Shown: piece by piece, positions 25,425 through 37,240 of the stretch
How positions within the stretch are numbered: the first letter of the stretch is position 1
Layout of the letters: every line of letters starts with the position of its first letter
Source of the DNA: Portulaca oleracea
Lineage: Eukaryota > Streptophyta > Magnoliopsida > Caryophyllales > Portulacaceae
Length of the DNA stretch: 64,000 bases
Reading direction: 5' to 3'
Assembly (NCBI GenBank): GCA_029582165.1
Contig: CM055872.1
Span: 47,132,195 to 47,196,194 of the forward strand
Notes under the pieces: generated by a model
The model's input: only the letters and a program-made list of their open reading frames with translations
The model's database searches: none
Told to the model about the DNA's origin: nothing
Made by a program: the position numbers and the translations under genes

Positions 25425-26296
25425 TTATACATTACCTCCCTCAAAAAAAAAGACATACATTACCATTATTTTTATATTTACCCTTTTAGTTTTCTCCAAA
25501 TATTCTAGTTAAATATACAATTTGGATAATCTACACAAGTCCAATGGACAATGAACCAACTTCCATCGAAAAATGTCGCTTAAAATATCGTGGTCAAACA
25601 GTCAAGCCCATACCCTCATAGTCAATGAAACTATGGCAAAGTAGAAGGGTTTGAAGAGCTTTAGAAAATAAATATTCCCTTAAAAAGTCCGTAAATGGCA
25701 TGTTGATGTGAGGTAACCCTTGGTTCTAGCCTTCTAGATAACACTTTTTGTATCATCCTCTCATCTTGGAAAACTTTTACAAGAATAGACATGACTATCG
25801 AAGGGCTCCCCTTGGTCCGCCGAGGGAGTCTTTATGCAAGAGTAAAATTCAAGAAGGCAAACACCGTGAACTAAGGAAGATGATGACCGCTCGACCTGAC
25901 TACCTAGTTGTTCGACCACTAGTGTCTCCTGCTTGAGTTTGACTTCCACGTCTTTTCTAGTCATAACCATTGACATTCCATTGTCTCAGTTGGAACTCCA
26001 TCAGCGGCTCTCTACCGAACTCCAAGATTTCATATCACCCGAAACTTTTAAGACAAATTCAGCTTGTACTCAACAATGAAGAAGGACCGCCAGGCCTTGA
26101 GCACACAAAACAACCCATCATATATGTTAGTTTATATGCTTCTATTGTGGGCAATAGTCTTCAATTATAGTGATATGGAGTTTCTGAAATCTATACTAGT
26201 TTTCCTAAGAATGTTGTTGCGTTTATAATCCTGATATAGTAGAAACATTTTACTGTAGGTCCTATGAATTATTGTAAAAGTAATTGACGTCGACTG
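25425..26296. other. Intergenic, no recognised feature
   Basis: AT-rich sequence with short ORFs (for example 25748-25936) that show no family resemblance. I see no gene, repeat array or transposon end. Confidence 0.5.
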
Positions 26297-27693
26297 TGTA
26301 GACACCGAATTTTATACTGCTATTTTTAGATGGGTTATTGTAAAAGTAATTGACTCAAAATAATTGTTAGCATACAACGTAACACGGAAATTCAAAAGAC
26401 CTAAAACCATTTAGCCCAATCTATTTTAGCCAGCTCACAAAATAAGTCAATCCCACTCTGAAAGCCAACTGGTTTGACATCAAAAGTCAAACTCACTACG
26501 AAAGCCAATTGGCTTTGGTTTAGCAAGTCAATAAGTCAAAGTCAAAACGTCAAAAACCGCCTTGCTTAGGCAAGATTCTAAAACAATTCTCTTACAAACT
26601 TCAGTTGATTTCCTCTTCTTTTTTCATAATATCGCGGAATCTCCTCATTTTCCTTATGAAAGCCCGTTGGTTTTGCATGGGAAGATATAAAACAAATCCC
26701 CTTTTGTTGCAAAATTATTCCCATCAATCACCAATATTTTATTTCACAGAATAATTAAAATATTTTGTAATCTTTATTTAATCTGCAACTCATTTCCTAT
26801 AAATACTGGCCTACCACCCCGCATTCATGAGACCCGTCGAATTCTTCCGGAGTTTTGAGACTGTGATAATTCATTTTCTTTTCTCCTTCCATTTCCACTT
26901 GTATGCTAACTATTTAAATAAAAAAGGTCATACTTATTCTTTATTGTCATTTCTTTTATCACTTTTCCTATGTATTATCTTGTAAACTCGAAATAATTAA
27001 GGATTGTATGATTTGTAAATTTCATTCATAAATTGTATGACATAATTGTATTTCTGTGATATTTACACTAATTCCTCCTTTATATTTTTCACTTCTCTTC
27101 AATTTTAGTAGAGTATGTTTTCAAAATATGTGAATCAGAGAGTTTTTTAATTGTCAGACTCGTAGCCTTATCCCCAAATCTAGATCCTAGATTCACAAAC
27201 CGGAGTTGTTTCTATTAAAGTGTGTTGTTTTTCATAGAAATCTAGATCCTAATTTATTTCTTTGAACAAAAAAAACTCACATGCATAATTACATATGTGA
27301 ATTGATGATAATGCATGTATGAAAAATTAAATAAGATCGAGGCAGACAGCAAGCAAGGCTAGCTGACCTTACTAGCCTGACTGGCTTTCTCTAGGTTTGT
27401 GTGACTGATAGGCCGTTGGCCTAGCACATTGAAGGTCGTCTGGCCTTGGGTGCCACTCCAGTGAACTGTTTGGTTCGGGTTAGGTTTTCATATATTATTA
27501 TTTTGATTCCAATCGTAATTGTCCATTCGAATTATTTGAGTTTGCGAATTAAATTTACAAATTCACAATTAATTAGAATTGTTCGTAATTTTAATTAATG
27601 TCTTTATTTAAGGATTATGCAACCTCATTCAACTCCCAATTTAAGTAGTACTACGAAATCAATTTCCTAAACGAGAATTTTTCGGGGTCTATA
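26297..27693 (+). repeat. LTR of an Ogre/Tat-like gypsy element, 1.4 kb
   Basis: Begins tgtagacaccgaatttt and ends ttttcggggtctata, the same termini as the LTR at 55545-58093 (tatagacaccgaatttt ... gggtctaca). Once its insertion is removed, that one has about the same length. A TATA-like ctataaatac lies at about 26797. The bases after 27693 (gattagcgactccaatgggga) are where a primer binding site should be. Orientation is plus. Confidence 0.65.
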
Positions 27694-28525
27694 GATTAGC
27701 GACTCCAATGGGGACTTAAACTTAAAAGAGGGTAAAACTTGAAAAAAATTGATTTTTGTGAATTTTATAAAATGGAGGAATTAATTTATTTCCCAATTTT
27801 ACTATTTTAGGTATATTACATATCAGGCTACTCTCAGGCCTTATGGAAGGGGAGCACGAAAGTGTTGGTTTAGGTTATGAAACTTAGGATTTATCCTGAG
27901 AGTGGGCACTCACTACTTGTCTGATGCACTTACATCGCCAAACATTTGATATCTCCTCTCACTCATGTTATACTTTAAGGTTTCCTTGAAGTCTAAAGAG
28001 CAACACTCCACACACTTTTCCTATAAATTCTATATCGGGAAACATATGGTATCCCATATATCCTTTCCCTAAACTTAGTAAACCCTAAACTTAGAGTCAT
28101 GGTTAGGTTAACTCTTCATTTGTATGATATGTGATTTCATTTGTAAATTTTTAATTAAAATGGAGTCAACATTTTGACCTAGTCCGTGTCGGTGTTGTTT
28201 TAGGCCGCACAGAGTCACACTGCGTGATCCAAATGCAAAATTGAGCTCAGACAATCATGAAGATCGATTGGTCTTACTTGCGATATAGGCCTATTTTCTC
28301 AGCCCATAACACAACCTGACAACCTAGTTGGAAGTTGAACGTCGACTAGCTTTCAAGCTGGCCTGGCCCATTGTTTCCTCCCTAGGCCGCCTGTCTTTGG
28401 TAGTGGTCCAGTTTGCAAGCTGTGATTTTATCCGATCTTTTACAACTTCATGGTATCTGGATAATTATTGCATCTTTTGCTTGGATTTGAGCCCAAAAAG
28501 AAAACAAAAATCATATGATCCATTG
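27694..28525 (+). other. Probable internal leader of the Ogre/Tat-like element
   Basis: Follows the LTR and starts with the PBS-like agcgactccaatggggac. No protein-coding frame is recognisable. The stretch ends where another LTR-like sequence starts. Confidence 0.35.
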
Positions 28526-30780
28526 TAACACCCCGTATTTTTTAAATTAGATTTATTATGCTAATTAAAGTTGTAATCTCAATTACGATTCATTATCTAT
28601 TTTAATTAGCTAAATTTCTTTACTTTTCAATTAATTATATTTGCTCAAATATGAGTATTTTCAATAGTTAAATGGAAGCTCTTATAATTTTGAATTTTAT
28701 TAATACATCTATTTCCCACATTCTTCATATTTTACATCTTAATTTGCAAAATAATAATAGTATTTTATATTTCACACATTTTTCATATTCTATAAATTAA
28801 TTATTAATTTGAGTTTTTATATAGATTAATCAATTTTTCACATTTTTCATAATTTATACAAAATGATATTTTTACTATACTTTTCTTTTTACTAAAAATT
28901 AAAAGAATTGCAATGCTCTCCTTTTTCACAACAAAAACATCAAAAGTTGCATATTTCTTTGTCATATTCTTCTTCTTTTCTTCACCTTCTTCTTCTTCAA
29001 GCTTTGACCTCTCCTCCCATGTCTACAAACCAAAATCAAATTGAATTACTCATCTTCTCTCCATTTGACAACACACCAAAATATAGTGACTCATCCAAGC
29101 TAACAACCTACAAAGATTAATTAACATACAAATCAACACCATACCATTACCATCATCATCATCATCATCTTCTTCTTCTTCTTCTTCTTCTTCTTCTTCT
29201 TCTTCTTCTTCTATCTCGAACCACCTCCACCTCCACCTCCACCTCCATCACCACCACCATTACCATTACCATCATCTTCTTCTTCTTCCTTCTTGACCAC
29301 CATCAACACACTACCATTCGACCACCAATAACACCACCCAACAACCGCCACCATCTCCCACAGCCGCTGGGCGCCGCCAGCCACCACCAAGAAAACTCAA
29401 ATCCATTCACACCACATACCTCATCCATCTCAAAACCATCCCAAAATCAAACTCCATCACAACTCTAACTCATCAATTTAAGATTACACTTACCAAATTG
29501 TTACAAAACCTTGCCGGAAAACACCAGAACCACCGCCCAAAACCGTCCCGAGTACCACCACTGCTCGCCTTGTTCACACCCTTGTCCTCGACCCAAACCC
29601 GACGCCAACCACCTAGCTCCACCGTGGTCGTGTCTGCCTCCGTCCCCAGCGCGACCAGCGGTCAATGCCACCTCCCGTCGCCCAGTTCTGCCTTCCGCCT
29701 CCTCCATCCCACCATCTCTCTTTCTTGACCCCTCTATTTCTCCATTTGACGTGAAAGAGATTCAAGGGAGGAGAGAGAGAGAAAGCCCCATTATTTCTCA
29801 CTTGGGCCTCCTAATTGCTACAACTCATATTATCAATTTGGTAATTTTTCTCAATCCAATTTTACAACCCAATTTCTACTAATTATCTCAATTATTTATT
29901 TTTAATATTAATACTATTACTATATACTTATATTTATATAAATAAGATTTTCAAGTCATAAAGGGAAGGATTTATTATTCCTTTTATCCGCCAACTCAGG
30001 TATATTTCGATGACTGTAACCTTCAATATTGTTTAAATGTAAAAACTCAAGATACTCTAATTAAAGTAGAAAAATTATTGTGTACATTGTTTCCAAACAT
30101 TGTTTTATGACTAATATATGTGGATCTATCCATTAATTTATTTATTTACCAACTAATTTTTATTGTGCTTGTTTACTTTTCATTGATATATGTTTCAATT
30201 GGTTAAACTATTGTCCATTGTTCCTTTCTATGTCTTTTTGTGAATTGTTCATTGACGCTGGTATACCGGTTCATGTGGGTTGATCGGTATGTGTGCGCGC
30301 ATTGTCGAAATTGCAGTATTATACAGGGTACTGTAATCTCTGATCAAATCATTGTCCACTGTTCATTAACGCTGGTATACCGGTTCATGTGGGTTGATCG
30401 GCCCGCGTGCGCGCATAGTCAGTGTTATAGTATTTCTGCAGAGTATTGTAATCTCAGATCAAATCATTGTTCATTGTTGATTGTTGATTGTTATTGATTA
30501 TTGTTTAATTATTCATTATGATTGTTATCGTTGCTTTAATTGTTTTTATTTCGTCTTTAGTGATTATTTTATTGAAAAATATGGTAAGGTTCCACATTCA
30601 GATAATAATCTGCAATTGTTTGAGCATATTCTCCTCTCCTCCATTTCAAAATGAATTTACACTGGGCCCCAATAAAATTATTTGTTTTAAATGTTATTAG
30701 ATACAGTGTCGAATATATTGAGCTCCGTCTCATTTTTCTCCATGTTTTCAAATGTTTTATTTTTAGGTATTAGCGGAACA
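28526..30780 (+). repeat. Probable gypsy LTR remnant starting tgtaacaccccgta
   Basis: The start tgtaacaccccgtatttttt is typical of gypsy LTRs. The layout mirrors the Tekay LTRs: AT-rich part, then a (TCT)n/(ATC)n stretch at 29150-29215, then a C-rich segment at 29320-29720, then AT-rich again. The right end is not defined. ORFs in the C-rich part are low-complexity Pro/Ser/His strings. Confidence 0.4.
30236..30474 (+). repeat. Tandem duplication, ~120-bp unit, two copies
   Basis: Two successive copies share ttcattgacgctggtatacc, cggttcatgtgggttgatcgg and a following atctcdgatcaaatcattgt stretch. They differ at a few bases (tatgtgtgcgcgcat against cccgcgtgcgcgcat). Confidence 0.85.
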
Positions 30781-30858
30781 TTTTGGGCAGATTCGTGGCA
30801 AGGATAACTCAAATAGCATATCAGGCTGCCACCTAGTTATTTTAGTTTTAAGTTTCAA

Positions 30859-31165
30859 CTAGTACTTAGACCCGTGCGTTTCACGGGACGCAAGTAAATC
30901 ATATGTATTTTTGTAAATATTGTCGATGTTATATTTTAAAAAATAAAGAAAAAAGCAATAATGAAAAATAAAAAGAATAAAAGAAAAAGAATTTATGCAT
31001 ATGAAAAAAGGAAAAGAAAGAAGAGTCATCAATACAAACATACACACATTAATGCAAACATTATTATTAAATGATTTTTATAAAAAAATTTAAATAGAAT
31101 CAATTATAGATTTTCCAAAATGCCCTCATTAGAATCCACTTATTTCGATCCTCACCCTTTATAGA
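30859..31165 (-). mobile_element. Helitron-like 3' terminus (5' end uncertain)
   Basis: On the minus strand a hairpin (CCCGTG AAACG CACGGG, 30871-30887) is followed 8 bases later by CTAG and then T. That is the Helitron 3' end inserted between A and T. The 5' end should be ATC on the minus strand; candidates lie near 31115 and 31166. No Rep/helicase is present, so it would be non-autonomous. Confidence 0.4.
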
Positions 31166-31169
31166 TTTT

Positions 31170-34100
31170 CCAAACCCCGAAAAATTCAAAGGTGATTATT
31201 TTGCTAACACTTGAGCTCGTAGGATCGTTGAGGGACTAACAAAGGTATATCAATAATTTCATGAGTATTGTTATTATTATTACTCTTATTATTTATTAGT
31301 ATTACTATTAATATTATTGTGATTAGTATAATTGTTATATGAATAATTATATGAATATTATTTGTTATGTGATTACTATGAATATTATTAATATTATTAT
31401 TATTATTGTTACTATTATTATTGTTATTTGTATTATTCCAGAAAATTCAGATTTTAATTGTTGTAGTTTTGGGTTGGATTAGAATTAGAGGTGTTATTAG
31501 TTGGGCCTTATAATTGTTTAATATAAAAGCCCGCTCCTCTCAAAACCCTAACTTCAAGAACCCTAACCCTGCACCACCCTCCCTCTCTCTCTCCCTCTCT
31601 CCCTCTGCAACTGTCCAGCCAACCGACTGCCGCCCTGAGCACCGCCACCGACGACCGCCGCGATCCACCAAACCACCACCATCGTCTTTCTTGTTTCTCA
31701 TTATCTCTCCTTCGCTGACTCTCAAACCTACCCCTCTCCCTCTGTCTCGCGCCTTCCTGTCACCGTGACACTGCCGCTCAGGTCACCACCAGACGTGGTC
31801 CCCGCCGCCTCGCCGCCCAGACGTGGTCGCTACAGCCGGAGTTGTCGCCCAACGCTCAGACCGACGAGGAAGACACAAACCCTATTCGAAAACTCCACCA
31901 ATCAAGGCCGACTTCCACCGCCGCCTCACGAAGTTCCGACCCCGCTCCTCCTCGGCCGCCTGCCAGCCCCGCCACCGCTAAAACCACCTAGACTGCCATA
32001 GCACCATACTTGTGTAAACTCTAGTTCAATTTATTCTTTTTTCCTACTGTGTATTATTTTTTGTATTATTTATATGTAAATCTATCTAAATTGTTATGTG
32101 TAATCTTTTATGTTATAATTTGGTGTTTTAAGTCTGTAATATTGTAGTCTAAATTACTAATGTCAGATTATATATGATGTACTTTGTTTTTCTTGTAAAT
32201 TGTGTTTAGGGTTTAGATAATACTATTATTGTATGCACGAATTAAAGTGTTTAATTAGCAAGATTAGTTCTTGCTTGTTAGTTTAATTAATTTCATGTTC
32301 TTGATTAGATTTTGGAAAAAGAATTAGTTGTTGTGATTCTTGATTATTAGTTTAAGTGTTTATATGTTCTTTATAGTTCATTCACATGTTCTCTTGTTCT
32401 TTCTTGCACCTTGATTAAGAAATTCATGTTTTATAATCATCCATGTTGTTAGTATAGGATCTTGAAAAAGTATGTTATAGAAATCATGTTTAGGGTGATG
32501 CTAATATTTATTTCATACATGCTTTTAGGGTTAGAGAAAGTATTAAAGTTGTTTTCACGTTTTACAGTTTAGTTTTGATGGTAGGAAGTTAATGTTTGGA
32601 CCTTGGTTGGATTATATTGAATACACTTACCCTTAATCACTGTTTTAAGCTCAAATTAAGACCCCGGGATCGAATGGTGAAAGTTAGAACCAAAATTACC
32701 AATTATATGGGAACCAGGAACTGGACAGTTTCGATAGGGTATAAAGAACGGGTCACCAATAAAATTATAGTTGTCCTTTGATCGAACCCTTTGTATTGGA
32801 GTTTCCCTCAGATGTTAGCTTTCATAGGAATTTTGCGGATCAGACTTTGGAGATGTATAAGTCGAGTTATACCCCGATTACCAGACCTAGGTCATATCTG
32901 AACAGTTTGGATTGATGACCGTTTTTGAGGACCTTAGAGCATATTTTTGGTCTCGAGTACAACATAACAATTTTAGTAAGTCAAGTTGTGACCTTTTTTA
33001 TGTGGATGCTGTAATTTGTCTTATTGATGTTAATTATTAATGAATGTGTTGTTGAGTGAAAAGCTTGTTTTGGTCTTGTTATGTGATTACTTGGAATGTG
33101 TTAGGTAATTTAAAGTGTAAACTATGAATGATGGGAACCTATAGTGTTCCTAGGGGAGGGTTAGATAGAAGGTAGTTAATATTAACTTCGAGGGGCGCGT
33201 TTTGATTAGAGTAATTATTTCTATTTTAAGCCCGAGCTAATTCGCGTCGCTAGTGAGCTTAAGTGTGTTCGTTTTTGCTGCGAAGTGAAGTTAACCAGGT
33301 AATGTCTATGCCCTAATCCCCACTGGGATGCAATTTAAATGTGTTTTTGTTGATTTCTAATATGTTTTTGGAATTTGCTTCCCGAAGGGGACTTTATGTG
33401 GAAAATGTGGCCATCTGTTTTTGATATTTGTGTGTGGTTGTTGATTTATGAGTTGAAAAATTGAGATGGTCTTTTATAAGTGGTTTTGTTATTGGATTTG
33501 ATAACTTGGGTTGAGTTTGACTTGAGAGCTGTGAGCTCAGTTTTGCATAAGACACAATAATCCAAAGTGAAACATTAAGCGGGTTTATTGTTTTGATGCC
33601 TTTGGCAGGCTAATGTTTTTGAGGGCGATAACCCGGTGACCAGGATTTGGTATCCTGTAGGGTTATGTATCAGGAGATCAGGGTTTCATCCTTGATATAG
33701 GATAGATGATTTTTGATGCCTTTGGTAGGCGATTGTTTTGATGCCTTTGGTAGGCTAATGTTTTTGCGGGCTAACCCGGAGACCAGGATTTGGTATCCTG
33801 TAGGGTTATGTGTCAGGAGATCAGGGTTTCATCCCTGATATAGGATAGATGATATGTATTGATGTCTCTAGTAGGCGAATGTTACTATAAGAGATTTGGT
33901 ATCCCACCCGCATAATAAAATATGGATTGGTTGGGTTGAGGAAACGGTTGAGGGTTAAAGGTTTGTGAAATGGTTTGACTTGTTCCCTCTCCCTTAAATG
34001 AATTGAAATGAATTTGAATTGTTTTTAACAATTAGGGGTAGACATTATTGAGTTTCCCCCTCATTTTTGTAATGTTTTGTTTTCAGGTGAAGATCTATAT

Positions 34101-34378
34101 GCTGGGGACGGGAATTAGAAGTGAGGACGACGTGTTTAGAAGTTGTTAATTATGTTGCGTTCTTTTCTGAAAAACCTGAAGTTAGTTTTGAGTTGTTTCT
34201 AAGAATGAGTTTATTAGTTGGTTTACCGTTGTCAGATAGTTGTAGTTTTCCTTCTCGCCTTGTATTCATTTGGGGATACGGCAGTGACGCCCAATAAGAG
34301 TTTGAGTCTTCCACTAAATTTTTCTGTTAACGTTAGTTTGACTTTGACTTTTCTATAATTAAATTTCCCGGGCGTTAT
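31170..34378 (+). repeat. Solo LTR related to the Tekay-type element, opposite orientation
   Basis: Runs from ccaaaccccgaaaaattc to ctataattaaatttcccgggcgttata. Read as reverse complement, it follows the 8405-12015 LTR along its length: the same TGGGCC-TATA region, a C-rich core at 31520-31990, the gatgcctttggtaggc repeats, and the end containing gcagtgacgccc. There is no internal domain on either side, so it is a solo LTR left by recombination. It is much more diverged than the pair at 1-12015. No clean target duplication was found. Confidence 0.85.
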
Positions 34379-34439
34379 ATGTAGATCGGGTTTTCTTCCA
34401 ATTAAGGTGGTATTTTTATTTATTTATTTTTTGTCAAGG

Positions 34440-34556
34440 GTATGTATAATTCTTTTGGGGATACGACAGTGACGCCCAATAAGAGTTTGAGTCTTCCACT
34501 AAATTTTTCTGTTAACGTTAGTTTGACTTTGACTTTTCTATAATTAAATTTCCCGA

Positions 34557-34612
<56 letters not shown>
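34440..34612 (+). repeat. Second copy of the LTR 3' end followed by a (TA)n microsatellite
   Basis: Positions about 34455-34557 repeat 34270-34375 nearly exactly. The copy then runs into a (TA)n tract of about 50 bp (34560-34612), at the spot where the first copy reads gcgttatat. Confidence 0.88.
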
Positions 34613-34616
<4 letters not shown>

Positions 34617-35179
34617 ATATTAGTAGTTGACTCACCAAGATAATTGGATCCGCATGTTTTAATATTTTCACCATAGTTAATCGAGTTATACTTTTTCTCA
34701 AATTTTTCACTTGAAATATATTTTATTTCAATTATTTTCATAACAAAAGCCTTTCTTTACCTTTCTTGGGAGAGCGGTGTAACGCTCTCGACTTTTATAC
34801 ACTTCCGCTAAATCAAGATTAAATGGATTAAATTATTGCTAAGCAACACCCTAAGAGTCGTTACATCCATCATGAATCGATCCAAGTAGGGACCCAATGA
34901 GTATCCGTGTTTTTAGTCGTCATGCTAAGTTCATATAAAGTTTAAAAGTTAGTTCATACACTCCTAGATAGTGAGTGAGTCATCTTTGTGTTGACATGTA
35001 GACATCAAGTCCATGTTAAGGCCCATGTAGGTCCACTAAGGCATGCATTCCTGCATTGGGTGGTTAGTGTTAAAGTGATTTTTGAGCTTTTAACTGATTT
35101 CCATACAGACGGGATAACTATTCCTCATCGAGCCCATATCCTCGATCCATATTTAGGTTGACTCATTCCAAATCCAAAC

Positions 35180-35708
35180 TACATCCCACAGTCAGTCCAA
35201 CCCAAAATTCGCCAGTCCACAAAGGAAGAATAAATGTTCGAAATGTATTCGAAGAAGAGGAGAACCCCACTTCTAGAAATGATATCACCAAGCAACATCA
35301 TGAATTTTAGACCAAGGTGCAACGCGCAATCTGCTTCAGCTCTAACGACTAGGAGCAGAAGATGGAAAACAGGTTCAACGAACAACAGTAGGTGATGAAT
35401 GGCATGTTGCACGCCATCACCAAGATTAACAGAAAGTCGAGCCTCGAATGAGAAGGGAAGGAGGAATGTGTTGTTCAGTATGATGATTATGAGTCCGAGC
35501 CCGAGCATGACAAGCCTCCATAACAGACTAATACAAGAGGCTTAGGCTCATGAAAAGGCAAAGGGGTTTGCAAGCCCATTCATGGAGCACCTTCTTCATC
35601 GGGCAAAGGCAAGTCCAATTCTCCCTCAGATAACTCTAAGTCCATAGACAACCCTACTTTCAAGGCTCTGGAGGATAAGGAGGACAACTTCACTCGCGTA
35701 ATGAATCT
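35180..35708 (+). pseudogene. Degenerate gypsy gag, N-terminal fragment
   Basis: The plus strand can be read in pieces. It gives an acidic EEEENPTSRNDI stretch, a Ser/Lys-rich segment (SSSGKGKSNSPSDNSKS) and finally EDKEDNFTRVMN. The reading resumes as HLEEFTRLAPLEKM after the insertion ending near 36958. Several in-frame stops are present. It is the remnant of an older element into which the following elements inserted. Confidence 0.5.
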
Positions 35709-36958
35709 ACTCCTGTTCGGTTGTGGTATTTCGGTGTTTTAGAGTAGGGTTGTCGTATCCTCAGGGATGGTGTGTCAGGTAATAGGAAACTGGTTTGGTA
35801 GAGTTCAAATGTGAAAAGCAGTAAATAATTGAAATAATTGAACTAAACTAATTATGAAAACAATAAAAACTAAGAAAACATGAATTGGGAAAGAAAACCT
35901 AACCTAATAGAACAAGAACAAGAAACTAAACAAGAAAACGAATGCATATTCAAGAAAGTAAATTAATAACGATTAAAGTAAAAACTAAACTAATTACTGA
36001 ATCTTAAGAATGAAATCATTAACCTGGATTGCGATCTTTTCTCAGAATCAATCTTCTAGAATCTTGAATCACCGATCTTTCTCCCGAACAAACAAGAAAT
36101 GTGTGATTCAGATTACTAAGACTTCTCGAATCCTCACTTAAAGGGAGAATTCGAGGAACCTTAATCCTCCTTTTCACTAAAAAGGTTGAATTTTGTGTGA
36201 AACTATAACTAATGGGATTCGAATAACGAAACAATAACAAAAACTAGAGGAAACAAGAACTTGAGAAAATTTTTCATTGAATTAATTGAAAGCATAGATT
36301 ACAAATTGATGATGAAAGTAAACTAAGAAACTCCTAACTAAAATTAAAACTAAAGACTAAGTTAAAGCTATGAAAAAACTAATTTTTTTAATCTAATTCC
36401 CCTCACTAAGTCTCATGAATAATGTATATATAGAAAACTTTAGGAAAGGAAAAGAAAAGAAAATTTCCCAAACCCTAAATCTCTGTCGTACGCCCCAGCA
36501 AGCCAACACGGTCCGGTTGGCCTACCACGGTCTGTGGTGCTTGCCACGGTCTGGCCGTGCGAGGCGTTGTTTCTTCCGATTCGTTCTTCAAAAACCCATC
36601 CAGACAACACGGTCTGTGTTGGCGAACACGGTCCGCGCATGTTGGCGAACACGGTACGTGTTGACCTACCACGTTCCGTGGTGCTTGCCACGGTTTGCCC
36701 GTGGTTGGTGCTGTTTGTGCTGATTTTTCCCTTGGCTGTTTCGTCGCTGGTGCTACGGTCTGGGTGTTGGATTTTTCAGCACTTTGATTCCCTTTTTTCG
36801 CTTTTCTTTGATTAACCTACAAAAACATAAAATCATAACTAACTCATAATTAGGGTCTAAAACAAGCAAAAACCCTTAACGGTATCAATTCGGCTCGAAA
36901 TGAGACTGAACAACCCTTGCATTCACAAACAAGTACATGGAAATTCCCTAACTCATCA
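35702..36958 (-). repeat. Probable solo LTR inside the old gag
   Basis: Interrupts the gag reading frame between FTRVMN and HLEEFTRL. It has LTR character: a minus-strand TATA (TATATATA, 36425-36432) and, upstream of it, a cluster of acacggtc..gtgtt near-palindromes (36490-36705). The termini and target duplication are not clean (gaatc against tcatc at best). ORFs over the cluster are shadows of the repeat. Confidence 0.5.
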
Positions 36959-37106
36959 CCTTGAGGAATTCACGAGGCTAGCTCCTCTTGAAAAAATGGA
37001 TGAAGGACTTTGCACTGCAGTCTTCCCATCCACTCTAGACAGTGAAGCCAACGTATGGTATCACACACTCTAGAGTATATCGAAATAGGACCCGCCAAAT
37101 CCAAAT
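36959..37106 (+). pseudogene. Degenerate gypsy gag, central fragment
   Basis: Encodes EEFTRLAPLEKMDEGLCTAVFPSTLDSEANVWYH, the capsid region of a retrotransposon gag with the conserved A..W motif, then stops. It ends at the caaat target site of the copia element. Confidence 0.6.
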
Positions 37107-37240
37107 TGAAGAAAAATAATTAGAAGAAAAAGATATTGGATGAAATAAATTATTCTCTGATTTCTTGTTATTGAAAAGATGTGAAAGAGACCCTATTTAT
37201 ACATTGACGGTGAGTATTAATATGCTAATAAAGAGGAGGA

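Noticed and set aside
25748..26170. Two short ORFs of 62 and 66 residues
   Set aside because: No motif, no neighbouring exon signals, no repeat support.
35179..35508. Minus-strand 109-residue ORF
   Set aside because: The plus strand gives recognisable gag-like sequence; the minus ORF is its shadow.
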